DNA from: Bradyrhizobium roseum | Lineage (GTDB): Bacteria > Pseudomonadota > Alphaproteobacteria > Rhizobiales > Xanthobacteraceae | Assembly (NCBI RefSeq): GCF_030413175.1 | Contig: NZ_CP129212.1 | Location: forward strand, 4,526,001 to 4,590,000 | Direction: 5' to 3' | Length of the DNA stretch: 64,000 nt | In this document: positions 49,466 through 59,323 of the stretch, piece after piece | Position numbering within the stretch: the first letter of the stretch is position 1 | How the letters are laid out: each line of letters starts with the position of its first letter | Notes under the pieces: model-generated | What the model was told of the DNA's origin: nothing | The model's input: only the letters and a program-made list of their open reading frames with translations | Database searches by the model: none | Program-made: the position numbers and the translations under genes

Positions 49466-50572
49466 TTACTTCCCCGTTTTCACCCGCGTCCACAGCCGGT
49501 TGATCACGCGCTGGGTCGCCGGATCGCGGGCCTGGATGACGAACAGCTTCTTTTGCGTTGCTTCATCCGGATAGATGTTTTTGTCGTTCAATATCTTCGG
49601 ATCGATCAGCTTCTGGCTCGCCAGATTGCCGTTGGCATATGACAGGAAGTCGGAATTCTTCGCGGCGACGTCCGGACGGTAGAGATAGTTGATCAGTTCG
49701 TACGCCTCTGCGACGTTCCTGGCATCCGCCGGGATCGCCAGATTGTCGAAGAACATCTGCGCGCCCTCTTTCGGAATCGTGTAGCCGATCTCGACGCCGT
49801 TCTTGGCTTCCGCCGCGCGGCTGCGCGCCTGCATGATGTCGCCGGACCATCCGACCACGAAGCAGATTTCGCCCGACGCCAGCGCGCCCAGATATTCCGA
49901 GGAGTGAAACTTGCGGACGTTCGGCCGAATCTTGCCGACGAGATCGGCGGCCTTTTCCAGATCAGCCTGTTTGGTCGAGTTCGGATCGATGCCGAGATAG
50001 CTCAGCGCTGCGGGCAGAATGTCGTCGGCGGAATCCAGCATGTGGATGCCGCAGTCCTTGAATTTCGCGAGGTTCTCCGGCTTGAAGACGATGTCCCAGC
50101 TGTCGATCTTCGCGTCGGCCCCGAGGATTTTCTGCGCGGTCTTGACGTTGTAGCCGATGACGGTGGTGCCCCACATGTAATTGGCGCCGTAGTTATTGCC
50201 GGGATCGTATGTCGCGAGCTGATCGGTCACGACCGGCCAGGCGTTGGCGAGATTCGGCAGCTTTGCCTTGTCGAGCTTGAGGAAGACTTTTGCGGTGATC
50301 TGGCGCTGCAGGAAATAACCGGTCGGCACCACGACATCGTAACCGGACTTGCCGGCCAATAGCCGCGTCTCCAGCGTCTCGTTGGCGTCAAACGTGTCGT
50401 AGACCACTTTGATGCCGGTTTCCTTGGTGAAATCCTCCAGCACCCCCGGCGCCATGTAGTTGGACCAGTTGTAGAAGTTCACGGTGCGCTCTTGCGCCCA
50501 TGCGGGCGAGAGCGACAGCGCGACCGTCGTGGCACCGATCAGGCGAAGCAACCCCCGGACGGAATCGCGCAT
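49466..50572 (-). CDS. Polyamine ABC transporter substrate-binding protein (PotF/PotD-like)
   Basis: The 368-residue protein has a signal peptide (LIGATTVALSLSPAWAQ). The periplasmic spermidine/putrescine-binding pattern follows: VNFYNWSNYMAPGVLEDFTKETGI, DVVVPTGYFLQRQI, YMWGTTVIGYN and GEICFVVGWSGDIMQAR. Trp and Asp residues of this fold bind the diamine. The permease and ATPase genes are not adjacent. It is the last gene of an operon beginning with rhodanese and aminotransferase, three bases after the aminotransferase stop. A polyamine, or a related amine produced by the aminotransferase, is a plausible ligand. Confidence 0.88.
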   Translation of the reverse strand: MRDSVRGLLRLIGATTVALSLSPAWAQERTVNFYNWSNYMAPGVLEDFTKETGIKVVYDTFDANETLETRLLAGKSGYDVVVPTGYFLQRQITAKVFLKLDKAKLPNLANAWPVVTDQLATYDPGNNYGANYMWGTTVIGYNVKTAQKILGADAKIDSWDIVFKPENLAKFKDCGIHMLDSADDILPAALSYLGIDPNSTKQADLEKAADLVGKIRPNVRKFHSSEYLGALASGEICFVVGWSGDIMQARSRAAEAKNGVEIGYTIPKEGAQMFFDNLAIPADARNVAEAYELINYLYRPDVAAKNSDFLSYANGNLASQKLIDPKILNDKNIYPDEATQKKLFVIQARDPATQRVINRLWTRVKTGK

Positions 50573-50575
50573 CTG

Positions 50576-51748
50576 CTACCTCTTGCGGCGGCCGTGCACC
50601 GCGTCCGACAGGCGTTCCAGCGCGGTGTCCAGCGTTTCGTCCTTCTTGGAAAAGCAGAACCGCACCACCGAGGTCACCGCGTCCTGCTCGTAGAACGCCG
50701 ACACGGGTATCGCCGCCACTTTGTAATCGTTCACGATGCGGTTGCAGAACTGAACATCGGTTTCGTTGAGGCCGAGCGGCGACAGGTCGACGGTGAGGAA
50801 ATAGGTGCCCTGCGACTTCAGCACGGGAAAGCCGATGCTCTCCAGCCCCTTGGTCAGACGGTCCCGGCTTCGCTGCAGTTCCTTGCGCATGTCATGAAAA
50901 TATTCGTCCGGCTTGCCGAGGCCGTAGGCGACGGCGGCCTGCAGGTTCGGCGCTGTCGTGAAGGTCAGGAACTGATGCACCTTGGCTGCGACGCGCAACA
51001 AATGCGGCGCAGCGCAGACGAAGCCGATCTTCCATCCCGTCAACGAAAAGATCTTGCCGGCGCTGCCGACCTTGATGGTGCGGTCGCGCATGCCGGGAAT
51101 CGTGATCAGCGGGATGTGCTCGCGGCCGTCGAACAGGACATGCTCCCACACCTCGTCGCAGATCGCGATCGTATCGAATTTCTGGCAGAACCGGGCCAGC
51201 AGTTCGAGGTCCTCGCGGGGATAGACCACGGCGGCCGGATTGAGCGGGTTGTTGAACAGCACCGCCTTGGTCTTCTCGTTGAAGACGCTGGCCAGCATCT
51301 CCTCGGTCAGCCGCCAGCCCGGCGGCTCCAACCGCAACAGGCGCGGAATACCACCGGCCTGCCGGATGATCGGCAGATAGCTGTCATAGACCGGCTGGAA
51401 GCACACGACCTCGTCGCCGGGTTCGACGACGGCGAGAATCGACGCCGTCAGCGCCTCGGTGCCGCCCGAGGTCACCATCACTTCCGTCATCGGGTCGAGC
51501 GAGAGATTGTGCCAGCGGCCGTAATGGGCGGCGATCGCCTGCCGCAATTCGGGGATGCCCATCATCGACGGATACTGGTTGTAGCCGTTGAGGGTCGCGT
51601 CGGCCGCGGCGCGGCGGATGTCCTCCGGCCCGGGATCGTCGGGAAAACCCTGGCCGAGATTGATGGCATTGTTGTCGCGGGCAGCCTGCGACATTGCCTC
51701 GAACACGGTGACTGGAAGGTCGGCAAAGACCTTGTTCATGGATGTCAT
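50576..51748 (-). CDS. PLP-dependent class I/II aminotransferase
   Basis: From ATG 51748 the protein has 390 residues. The fold-type I pattern is clear: INLGQGFPDDPGPEDI, GTEALTASILAVVEPGDEV, ICDEVWEHVLFDG and the PLP Lys in GSAGKIFSLTGWKIGFV (about 235). It resembles methionine/glutamine-type KAT-like aminotransferases. It lies eight bases after the rhodanese stop and three bases before the polyamine binding protein, so the three are one transcript. Substrate is not evident. Confidence 0.88.
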   Translation of the reverse strand: MTSMNKVFADLPVTVFEAMSQAARDNNAINLGQGFPDDPGPEDIRRAAADATLNGYNQYPSMMGIPELRQAIAAHYGRWHNLSLDPMTEVMVTSGGTEALTASILAVVEPGDEVVCFQPVYDSYLPIIRQAGGIPRLLRLEPPGWRLTEEMLASVFNEKTKAVLFNNPLNPAAVVYPREDLELLARFCQKFDTIAICDEVWEHVLFDGREHIPLITIPGMRDRTIKVGSAGKIFSLTGWKIGFVCAAPHLLRVAAKVHQFLTFTTAPNLQAAVAYGLGKPDEYFHDMRKELQRSRDRLTKGLESIGFPVLKSQGTYFLTVDLSPLGLNETDVQFCNRIVNDYKVAAIPVSAFYEQDAVTSVVRFCFSKKDETLDTALERLSDAVHGRRKR

Positions 51749-51756
51749 GGTGGAGA

Positions 51757-52086
51757 TCAGCCGCCGGTTCTGGTCGGAAAACCTGCAGCTTTCCAGCCGA
51801 TGATGCCGCCGGCCAGATGCTTGTCGTAAGGCAGGCCGGCCGCCTGCGCCGCCAGCGAGGCCGTCACCGAGCGCTTGCCCGAACGGCAGGCGAAAACCAC
51901 CTGCTTTCCTTTCGGGTCCGGGATGGCCGCCGGATCGAACGACTGCAGCGGAACGACCACGCATTCCGGATAGGCTTCCACCGCCACCTCGTTGGGTTCG
52001 CGGACGTCGACCAGGAAGTAGCGTCCGTCCGCGATCCCGCTGGAAACCTCCTGCGGGGTCAAATCGTGCACCTGATGGTCCGCCAC
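51757..52086 (-). CDS. Rhodanese-like domain protein
   Basis: GTG 52086 with AGGAGG 7 bases upstream is the likely start, giving 109 residues. The single rhodanese domain has the active-site loop ACRSGKRS (Cys about 67) and the opening LTPQEVSSGIADGRYFLVDVREPNE. These proteins transfer sulfur or cyanide-derived sulfane. It is the first gene of the aminotransferase-binding protein operon, which may be involved in a sulfur-amino-acid or polyamine route. Confidence 0.9.
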   Translation of the reverse strand: MADHQVHDLTPQEVSSGIADGRYFLVDVREPNEVAVEAYPECVVVPLQSFDPAAIPDPKGKQVVFACRSGKRSVTASLAAQAAGLPYDKHLAGGIIGWKAAGFPTRTGG

Positions 52087-52249
52087 GCAATATCCTCCTG
52101 AGAACCTGCCGCGAGGGCTCATACCAGCCCGGCCAAGCGGGCGCCAAAGTCGCCCCTCGCGGGGCGAAAATCAAGCGCTCCGAACGGTTTGAACGGCGGC
52201 CCGAAGCGGGCGGCCGTCCATCGCACCCGCTGTCCTGCCACCGCGGGTG

Positions 52250-52699
52250 TCAAACGGGATATTCTTTCACCATGGGCCAGGCGCCGTTCCGTATCTGCGG
52301 GCCGGTCGACCGGTAGCCGCGGCGCAGATAGAAACCAAGGGCGTTCGGGCTTGCCTCAAGGTGGACCGACAACAACCCGCGCTCGCGCATCCGTTCTTCG
52401 AGCTTGTCGAGCAATCCGGCACCGACGCCCTGCCCGGCAAATTCGGCTGCCACATAAAGCCCCTCCAGGCGGTGGCCGCGAATGGCCCCCCACCCGGCGG
52501 CGGCGCCGTCCAGCTCCGCAACCCATACTTCAAACTCGCGCAGCTTTTGCTCCATGCCGGCGAGCGTGAGCCGCGCAGCCCACGCCTGCGCCTCGGCGAC
52601 GGGCATATCGGGCGGTGCAAGCTCAAGGATCGATCCTCGGCGAATATCGCAGAGACGGCCTGCGTCCTCGCGCAGCGCTGCACGGTATAAGGCACGCAT
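52250..52699 (-). CDS. GNAT-family N-acetyltransferase
   Basis: The 149-residue protein has the acetyl-CoA motif A (LYVAAEFAGQGVGAGLLDKLEE, about 86-107) and a following NALGFYLRRGYRSTGP. This is the compact single-domain GNAT of the RimI/YjdJ style. Substrate unknown. It is monocistronic and points away from the L,D-transpeptidase. Confidence 0.85.
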   Translation of the reverse strand: MRALYRAALREDAGRLCDIRRGSILELAPPDMPVAEAQAWAARLTLAGMEQKLREFEVWVAELDGAAAGWGAIRGHRLEGLYVAAEFAGQGVGAGLLDKLEERMRERGLLSVHLEASPNALGFYLRRGYRSTGPQIRNGAWPMVKEYPV

Positions 52700-52786
52700 C
52701 GTCGTCTGCTCCCGGCATTCTTGCCGTGCGGCACACCATCACCGCGCCGCGCCTTTATTTCCACACTTTTCGAGCACCAAATCGCA

Positions 52787-52857
52787 GCATGTGAGATTTG
52801 TGCGGCAAGTAAGACTTCTGGGGCAAGTAAGAACTTCTGAAGCAAGTGAGACTTGGA
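52787..52857 (+). repeat. Short tandem repeat upstream of the L,D-transpeptidase
   Basis: Four imperfect units start at 52787, 52805, 52823 and 52842 (period 18-19). The consensus is GCAAGTAAGACTTCTGG; the first reads GCATGTGAGATTTGTG. The last unit runs into the ribosome site (GGAGGA, 52855-52860). A role in regulation is possible but not shown. Confidence 0.55.
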
Positions 52858-52866
52858 GGACACGCG

Positions 52867-53484
52867 ATGATCGGGCGTGGGCTCGTGTTGTTGCTCGTGG
52901 GGTCGCTCGGCGGCTGCATGCAGGCGACGTTGGCGCCGCCGTCGAACGCCAGTCTGACGCCGAGAGACCGGCAATTGCTCGCCCATGCGCCTTATGCCCC
53001 GGCGAGCATCCCGGAGCCGTTTCGCCGGCACATTGTCGATTACACGCGCAAGGAGCTGCCGGGCACGATCCTGGTCGACACCAACGCGCGCTATCTCTAT
53101 TTCGTGCTGCCCGGCGGCAAGGCGATTCGCTATGGCGTAACCGTGGGCGAAGAAGCGCTGGCCTGGTCAGGCGTCGCAACCGTCGGCCGCACCGCCGAAT
53201 GGCCAGACTGGATTCCGACGGCGGAGATCCAGGCACGACTAGGCCCCTACCCCAAGCGCGTCGCCGGAGGGCCGGCCAATCCGCTCGGCGCGCGGGCGCT
53301 CTACCTTTACGAAGGCAACAAGGACACGTTGTACCGCATCCACGGCACCAACCAGCCGGAATATATCGGTCAGGCGATATCGTCAGGCTGCATCCGCCTG
53401 ACCAACGAAGACATCATCGATCTGGTCGACCGGGTGAAGGTGGGTGCGATCGTCGTCGTGCTACCGCCGGGCCGGAGCGCTTAG
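52867..53484 (+). CDS. L,D-transpeptidase (YkuD) lipoprotein
   Basis: ATG 52867 has GGAGGA at a 6-base distance; 205 residues. The N-terminus carries a lipobox-like sequence (LLLVGSLGGCM, Cys 17). The YkuD catalytic signature is at the C-terminal part: HGTNQPEYIGQAISSGCIRLTNED (His about 160, Cys about 176). It cross-links peptidoglycan 3-3 or attaches proteins to it from the periplasm. In Rhizobiales such enzymes shape the polar-growth cell wall. Many paralogues exist in these genomes, so it is not essential. Confidence 0.9.
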   Translation: MIGRGLVLLLVGSLGGCMQATLAPPSNASLTPRDRQLLAHAPYAPASIPEPFRRHIVDYTRKELPGTILVDTNARYLYFVLPGGKAIRYGVTVGEEALAWSGVATVGRTAEWPDWIPTAEIQARLGPYPKRVAGGPANPLGARALYLYEGNKDTLYRIHGTNQPEYIGQAISSGCIRLTNEDIIDLVDRVKVGAIVVVLPPGRSA

Positions 53485-53556
53485 GGCCCTACCAAGCCGG
53501 CATCCGAATCGCCGCAGCGACGGCCGGAAGCCGAGCCGCCTGTTCTGCGCGCGGCG

Positions 53557-54132
53557 CTATTTCCGTGGCTGCCACTGCATGAATTTATCCAGCAGGGCTT
53601 CGGACTCCTTCGGCTTTTCCTTGGCCGCTGCGGCGGCGAACGGTCCAGCAGCCGCCGCCTCTTCGCCGCCTTGCGTCCGCTGGAACTGCTTGAATCCCTC
53701 GAGCAGCGCCTGCGAGTCCCCTGATGGTGCCGCCGCTTGCGTCGGCGTCGCCAATGCAGGCGTCGAAATGGAAACGGCGAGTTCAGCGGGATCGCTTTTC
53801 GAATTTGGCGACGCGTTGAAGACGACGTACGCCAGGATCGCAGTGGCCCCCACCGCTAAAGCGACGGCCCCCGCCGTGGCGAGCAATCCGCGTGACCGAG
53901 AGCGCTCGTCAGCGAACTGCGATTCCAGGGGGCGGGCAAATTTGGCAAAGGCTTCCTCGCGCATATCATCGAAGCGAGAAGAACGGGGATCGGTAGGCAA
54001 ATCGCCTGAGACCGCGTGCTGCGTCGCGCCAGATCGGGGCTCTGCCGTGCCGCGCGCGGAGCGCGGAGCGTAGTACAGCGGATCCTGCGGACTGACGGGG
54101 TCAGGATGGTCGTTCGCGCTGACGAAACTCAT
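53557..54132 (-). CDS. Single-pass membrane protein, hypothetical
   Basis: The 191-residue protein has a long hydrophilic N-terminus, one transmembrane helix (about 84-104, GLLATAGAVALAVGATAILAYVV) and an Ala/Lys/Glu-rich C-terminal half with a repeated FxxFQR / LLDKFMQW style ending. It is of a type common and conserved in Bradyrhizobium, function unknown. Two near repeats ACCATTACA(A/T)T lie about 40 bases before the start. Confidence 0.65.
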   Translation of the reverse strand: MSFVSANDHPDPVSPQDPLYYAPRSARGTAEPRSGATQHAVSGDLPTDPRSSRFDDMREEAFAKFARPLESQFADERSRSRGLLATAGAVALAVGATAILAYVVFNASPNSKSDPAELAVSISTPALATPTQAAAPSGDSQALLEGFKQFQRTQGGEEAAAAGPFAAAAAKEKPKESEALLDKFMQWQPRK

Positions 54133-54430
54133 TTGCGCTACTCCTTACAAATACCCAGACCATTACAATAGCCGGACCATTACATTGAAATCTTTGCCGT
54201 TCAAGGCTTTAGCGGGGCATTCCGGGCTCGGCCCGACGCCATATGGCGCGGGGCATTCGCGCCCTGCGGGCGGCAGCCAGAGAGGAAAACCTTAAACTGC
54301 CGTTTCCAAGCGTTCAAGCAGACTGGTCCAAACCACGACGGCTGTGGAGTCCGAAGTTTTGTGCGGGCCGAGAAACCGTCAGGCTGTTGCCGCCATGCGA
54401 CAAGAATCAGGGGAACCCTGCGAGATTCGC
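54133..54430. other. 300-bp intergenic region, nothing recognised
   Basis: Between the hypothetical membrane gene and kup, both on the minus strand. GC-rich, with a short palindrome-like run (GCGCGGGGCATTCGCGCCC, about 54,246). It probably holds the promoter of the hypothetical gene and the end of the kup transcript. Confidence 0.4.
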
Positions 54431-56329
54431 TTAGATCGTGACCTGCGTTCCCACTTCCACCACCCGCCCGGTGGGGATCTGGAAGTAGTCGGTCGCGTCG
54501 TTCGCCGACCGGCTCATGGCGATGAACAGGTGATCCTGCCAGAGCGGCATGCCCGACTGCGCCGAGGGCTTGAGCGACCGTCGCGACACGAAGAACGACG
54601 TCGCCATGATGTCGAACTGCCAGCCGAGCTTGCGCGCGATCACCAGCGCCTTCGGCACGTTCGGCGATTCCATGAAGCCGAATCGCAGCCGCACGGTGGA
54701 GAATTTCTCGCTGATCGTTTCCATCTTGACGCGTTCGGCCGGATCTACGCGCGGCGTCTGGGCGGTTTCGATCGTCAGGATCACATTGTGCTCGTGCAGA
54801 ACCTTGTTGTGCTTGAGGTTGTGCATCAGCGCGGTCGGCACGAAGCTCGGATCGGAGGTCAGGAATACCGCCGTGCCCTTGACGATGTGGGGCGGACGCT
54901 TTTCGAGGCTCTTGATCAGGTCGGTCAGCGGTACCTCGATACGCCGGGTCTTCGCTATCAGGATCGCAGCGCCCCGCCGCCAGGTCCAGATCATCACCGC
55001 CACCACCATGCCGAACAGCAGCGGCACCCAGGCGCCATCAAACAATTTCAGCAGGTTCGCAGCAAAGAAGCTCATGTCGATGATGACGAAGGGCAGGATC
55101 ACGGCCGCAGCCGTCGCCGCGCGCCAGTTCCACAATTTCCAGATCACGACGAAACCCATGATGCCGTCCACGACCATGGTGGTGGAAACCGCAATGCCAT
55201 AGGCCGAAGCGAGGCCGCTCGAGGTACGGAACAGCAGCACCAGCAGCACGACCCCAATCAGCAGCAGCCGGTTGACGCGGGGCAGGTAAATCTGGCCAGC
55301 GTGGGTTTCGGAGGTGTAGCGGACCTCGAAGCGCGGCAGCAGGCCGAGCTGCACGGCCTGGCGGACCAACGAAAACGCGCCGGTGATCACCGCCTGGCTC
55401 GCGATGACGGTCGCCGCAGTCGCCAGCATCACCATCGGCAGCAACAGCACGTCGGGAACCAGCCGGTAGAACGGGTTTTCGATGGCCGACGGATCGGACA
55501 ACACCAGCGCACCCTGCCCGAAATAATTGATCAGCAGCGCCGGCAGCACGAAATAGAACCATCCGATCTGGATCGGCTTGCGCCCGAAATGGCCGAGGTC
55601 CGCATAGAGCGCCTCGCCTCCGGTGACGGCCAGAAACACCAGGCCCATCGTGACCAGCCCGATGACGCCGTGGGAGAGCATGAACTGGATCGCATACCAG
55701 GGATTGATCGCGTACAGCACCGTAGGATCGTCGTTGATGTGGACGAGGCCCATCAGCATCAGCGTCGCGAACCAGACCACCATGACCGGGCCGAACAGCG
55801 AGGCGACGCGTGCCGTACCGCTGCTCTGCACCGAGAAAAGCACGACGAGAATGAAGATCGTCAGCGGGACCACATAGGGTCCGAACGCCGGCGTGACGAG
55901 TTTGAGGCCTTCGACCGCCGACAATACCGAAATCGCCGGCGTGATCATGGAATCGCCGATGAACATCGAGGCGCCGACGACCCCGAGCGCCAGCAACAGC
56001 CAGCTTCGGCGGCCCAGCGCCCGCTGCCCCAGCGCCATCAGCGAAAGCGTGCCGCCCTCGCCGTTGTTGTCGGCGCGCAACAGCAGCAGCACATATTTGG
56101 CGGTGACGACGATGAAAAGCGACCACAGGATCAGCGAGAGCACGCCAAGCACGATGATGCGGGATACCGGCTGGCCCTCGGCGGCGTGCGAGGCCGCCTC
56201 GCGAAACGCGTACAGCGGCGACGTGCCGATATCGCCGAATACGACGCCGATGCTGCCGAGTGTCAGGGCCCATACGCCCGAGGTCGCCTGCCCCTCATGG
56301 GCTTCGGTGGATGTAGCGCTGACAGTCAT
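54431..56329 (-). CDS. kup: Kup-family potassium uptake protein
   Basis: The frame extends to TTG 56398, but ATG 56329 ([13 protein letters not shown]) matches the family start; 632 residues. The signature [21 protein letters not shown] lies in the first transmembrane region, and [21 protein letters not shown] follows. Twelve hydrophobic helices lie in the first 450 residues, and a C-terminal cytosolic domain completes the usual length of about 630. It takes up K+ by proton symport. Bradyrhizobium genomes carry several paralogues. Monocistronic. Confidence 0.93.
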   Translation of the reverse strand: MTVSATSTEAHEGQATSGVWALTLGSIGVVFGDIGTSPLYAFREAASHAAEGQPVSRIIVLGVLSLILWSLFIVVTAKYVLLLLRADNNGEGGTLSLMALGQRALGRRSWLLLALGVVGASMFIGDSMITPAISVLSAVEGLKLVTPAFGPYVVPLTIFILVVLFSVQSSGTARVASLFGPVMVVWFATLMLMGLVHINDDPTVLYAINPWYAIQFMLSHGVIGLVTMGLVFLAVTGGEALYADLGHFGRKPIQIGWFYFVLPALLINYFGQGALVLSDPSAIENPFYRLVPDVLLLPMVMLATAATVIASQAVITGAFSLVRQAVQLGLLPRFEVRYTSETHAGQIYLPRVNRLLLIGVVLLVLLFRTSSGLASAYGIAVSTTMVVDGIMGFVVIWKLWNWRAATAAAVILPFVIIDMSFFAANLLKLFDGAWVPLLFGMVVAVMIWTWRRGAAILIAKTRRIEVPLTDLIKSLEKRPPHIVKGTAVFLTSDPSFVPTALMHNLKHNKVLHEHNVILTIETAQTPRVDPAERVKMETISEKFSTVRLRFGFMESPNVPKALVIARKLGWQFDIMATSFFVSRRSLKPSAQSGMPLWQDHLFIAMSRSANDATDYFQIPTGRVVEVGTQVTI

Positions 56330-56483
56330 GATGGAAGGGAACGTTCCCGTCGTTGATTTGATCCGCGCGGCTATCGACGCTTCCGCGCTGCCTGTCAATC
56401 ATCCGACAAGCATATCATCTCGCGCGATGCGAGGTTGACGCAAAGCAAATCGATCTAACGGTATTATAGTAGTTGTCGTCGCC

Positions 56484-57311
56484 TCACGGCTTCAGATTGG
56501 GCGGAAGCGGTGGATTTTCGCGCATCAATGTGATGGTAACGCGACGATTTGCCGGCAATGTCGGATCGTCGGGAAACAATGGCTGGCTGTCGGCTCGGCC
56601 ACCCACGGCAAAAATGTGGGACGGGGGCAGCCCCTCGCGTTCGAGGATCTGGCGCACGGCGTTGGCGCGGTCGGCCGACAGATCGAATGCGCTATATTCG
56701 CTGCGCGCCGGCACGAAGCCGGCCGAGGTATGGCCGACAATGTTGATGCGCAGCGGGGTTGCCTTGAGCGGCACGGCCAGCTTCTGAATCAGCCGGCGGG
56801 TACGGTCGTACGGGACCTTGGAGCCGTCGGCGAACATCGAGCGGCCATCCTGGTCGACGATTTCGAGATTGAGGCCCTCTTTGGTTTCCTCGAACATGAT
56901 GTGCTTGGACATTTCGGTCAGTTCCGGCATGTCCTGCAGCGCCTGGCGCAGGGAGGCCGAAGCGAGCGCGAACTCCCGATCGACCTTGAGTTTGGCGCCG
57001 GATTCGCGCTGACGGTCCTTCTCGTCGGGCGTCGGGGTATTGGAGGATTCCTCGGGCGAAATATGATCGACATTCTTCAGCTTCGGCCGCGTCGGCAGGC
57101 CGTCGGCCTCCACGATTCCCGAATACCGTGACTCCGTCTGCACGCCGAACGCGTCGCGCATCGAACCGGCGACGATCTTCAGCTTGGCCGAATCCTGCGT
57201 GGAGAAAGCGACCAGCATCACGAAATACGACAGCAGCAGCGCCATCAGATCGGCAAAGGTCACGAACCAGCCATGACCGCCATGCGCCTCTTCGCGTTTT
57301 TTCTTGGCCAT
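56484..57311 (-). CDS. motB: Flagellar stator protein MotB
   Basis: The 275-residue protein has a basic N-terminus, one transmembrane helix with the proton-carrying Asp (FVTFADLMALLLSYFVMLVAF, Asp about 21) and a plug-like linker. An OmpA/MotB peptidoglycan-binding domain follows (about 150-265; INIVGHTSAGF and LSADRANAVRQILEREG). It lies 34 bases after motA on the same strand. The two form the ion-driven stator of the flagellar motor. No other flagellar gene is in this window. Confidence 0.9.
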   Translation of the reverse strand: MAKKKREEAHGGHGWFVTFADLMALLLSYFVMLVAFSTQDSAKLKIVAGSMRDAFGVQTESRYSGIVEADGLPTRPKLKNVDHISPEESSNTPTPDEKDRQRESGAKLKVDREFALASASLRQALQDMPELTEMSKHIMFEETKEGLNLEIVDQDGRSMFADGSKVPYDRTRRLIQKLAVPLKATPLRINIVGHTSAGFVPARSEYSAFDLSADRANAVRQILEREGLPPSHIFAVGGRADSQPLFPDDPTLPANRRVTITLMRENPPLPPNLKP

Positions 57312-57345
57312 GCTCTATTTCCTGCGCCTGGATGCCGTGAGCCGA

Positions 57346-58119
57346 TCAGGCCGGAACCAGTTCGCCGTCGTCGTGGCGATGTTTTTCGGGCAGGTAGGCC
57401 AGCAGCATTTCGCGCACCAGCGCCGGGCTCTTGGAGTCGCGGATCATCAGGATGCCGTCGATGATCAACGTGCGGTTGGTTTCCTCGTCGAGGAGCTTGC
57501 CGTGCAGCTTGTCGGCGATCGGCAGACAGATCAGGTTCGCGACCAGCGCCCCGTACAGCGTCGCCAGCAAAGCCACGGCCATGAACGGGCCGAGCTTCGA
57601 AGGGTCCGACATGTTCGAGAACATCTGCACCATGCCGAGCAGCGTACCGATCATGCCGAACGCCGGCGCACAGTCGCCGATGGCGCGATAGATCTTCGAG
57701 CCTTCGTTCAGGTGCATCAGGAAATTGTCGCGATCGCGCTCCAGGTTGTCGCGGATGAATTCGAGATCGTAGCCGTCGGCGACGTAACGGATTCCCTTGG
57801 CCAGGAAAGGTTCGTCGGTTTCGACCTTTTCGAGGCCGACCGGCCCCTGCTTGCGGGCGATTTCCGCGATCCGCGCCAGTTCATCGACCAGGTCGCGCGC
57901 CGAAAGCCGGCTCATCGTGAAGGCAAATTTGGCACCCAGCGGCATTCCGTGCAGGATCGCGCTAAGGGGAAACCGGATCAGAGTAGCGGCGAACGAGCCG
58001 CCGAAGATGATGATGACGGCGTGGATGTCGTAGAACATCCGGAAGTCACCGCCCATCAGGATCAGCGTACACAGGACGATGATGCCGGCGACCAGCCCGA
58101 CGAGCGTGGTGATATCCAT
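57346..58119 (-). CDS. motA: Flagellar stator protein MotA/PomA
   Basis: The 257-residue protein has four hydrophobic helices (near 1-25, 30-50, about 150-170 and 180-205). The MotA signature APAFGMIGTLLGMVQMFSNM lies at the third helix, and a large cytoplasmic loop with charged residues (DELARIAEIARKQG) contacts FliG. Length and layout fit the PomA-type branch. It precedes motB. Confidence 0.9.
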   Translation of the reverse strand: MDITTLVGLVAGIIVLCTLILMGGDFRMFYDIHAVIIIFGGSFAATLIRFPLSAILHGMPLGAKFAFTMSRLSARDLVDELARIAEIARKQGPVGLEKVETDEPFLAKGIRYVADGYDLEFIRDNLERDRDNFLMHLNEGSKIYRAIGDCAPAFGMIGTLLGMVQMFSNMSDPSKLGPFMAVALLATLYGALVANLICLPIADKLHGKLLDEETNRTLIIDGILMIRDSKSPALVREMLLAYLPEKHRHDDGELVPA

Positions 58120-58200
58120 TCTGAACTCCGACGCTTACGCGAACGACCGGCCATCCTGACCGGTCGCGCCGCCCCCCGCCGGAGCCGCGCAAGAGGCACC

Positions 58201-58276
58201 CTACGACCGCGCCATTAAAGACGCGTAAAGGATAAACCTAAAGCCCGGTCGTAGAAACGCGGGCTTGCAGCCCGCG
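58201..58276. repeat. Nested inverted repeats upstream of motA
   Basis: CTACGACCG (58201-58209) pairs with CGGTCGTAG (58246-58254) around 36 bases. A second, tight hairpin CGCGGGCT/AGCCCGCG with a 3-base loop follows at 58258-58276. The first pair may belong to the motA leader; the second could terminate the transcript of the neighbouring Bug gene. No long T-run follows either. Confidence 0.5.
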
Positions 58277-58319
58277 CCGTCTCAAGAATTCGCTAACCAT
58301 TGGTGAGAGGCCGGCAGGC

Positions 58320-59288
58320 CTACTGCGCCTGAACGCCGATTCCGGCGTCCTTGATGATCGGCCACCATTTTCCGATCTCGGCCTTCTGGAACGCGGCGAG
58401 TCCTTCAGGCGTCTGTTGCGCGCGCGGGGCGACGTCGAGCCCCAGTTCGGTAAAGCGCTTCTGGATCGCGGGATCGGCCAGCGCCTCCACCGTCGCGGCG
58501 TTGAGTTTTGCGATGATATCCTTCGGCGTGCCCTTCGGCGCAAAGAAGCCGAACCAGCCCGACATATAGAGGCCGGGCACGCCGGTCTCGTCCGCGGTCG
58601 GAATATCCGGCATCGAGGCCGAGCGCGTCGGCGACAGGTTGGCAAGCGCCTTGATCTTGCCGGCGCGGATTTGCGGCAGCGCGACCGCGCCCTGCACCAC
58701 CAGCAGATCGACGGTGCCGGAGATCAGGTCGGTCATCGCGGGCCCCGCGCCGCGATAGGGAATGAACTGCACCTTCTGCTTGGTCAGGTTTTCGAACAGC
58801 ACGCCGGTGACGTTCGCCGCCGCGTTCTGGTTGACGAAATTGATCTTGCCGGGATTGTCCTTCATCCACGCCACCAGCTCGGCCAGCGTCTTCGCCGGCA
58901 GGTCGTTCTTGGCGACCATGAGCTGGGGATTGTTCGAGACCAGCGCGATCGGCTCAAAATCCTTTTCGAGGTCGTAGTCGAGCTTGTAGATGATGCTGCC
59001 GACATGGGTGTCCCACTGGCCGATGTCGAAGGTGTAGCCGTCTGCCGCGGCGCGGGCGACGCGCCCGACCCCGATGCTGCCGCCGGCGCCGCCGACATTT
59101 TCGATCACGATCGACTGCCCCAGCGTGGCGCGCATCCGCTCGGCCATGATCCGCGCGGCGGAATCGGTCGAGCCGCCGGGCGGGAATGGCACGATCAGGG
59201 TGATCGGGCGGGAGGGATAGGTCTGTGCCTGCGCTGGCGCGGCACCGAAGAGAACCAGGACTGACAGCGCGGCCCAGAACCCCTTCAT
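58320..59288 (-). CDS. Bug-family (TctC) tricarboxylate transport binding protein
   Basis: I start at ATG 59288 (GGGGGAAA 7-14 bases upstream), giving 322 residues with signal peptide FWAALSVLVLFGAAPAQAQ and the Bug opening TYPSRPITLIVPFPPGGSTD. Later blocks IPYRGAGPAMTDLISGTVD and GWFGFFAPKGTPKDI are typical. It lies 35 bases after the RraA-family gene on the same strand. It is probably a receptor for the substrate of that enzyme. TctA/B are absent here. Confidence 0.9.
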   Translation of the reverse strand: MKGFWAALSVLVLFGAAPAQAQTYPSRPITLIVPFPPGGSTDSAARIMAERMRATLGQSIVIENVGGAGGSIGVGRVARAAADGYTFDIGQWDTHVGSIIYKLDYDLEKDFEPIALVSNNPQLMVAKNDLPAKTLAELVAWMKDNPGKINFVNQNAAANVTGVLFENLTKQKVQFIPYRGAGPAMTDLISGTVDLLVVQGAVALPQIRAGKIKALANLSPTRSASMPDIPTADETGVPGLYMSGWFGFFAPKGTPKDIIAKLNAATVEALADPAIQKRFTELGLDVAPRAQQTPEGLAAFQKAEIGKWWPIIKDAGIGVQAQ

Positions 59289-59323
59289 GACGTTTCCCCC
59301 TGTTTGTTGAACCCCGACTTTTG

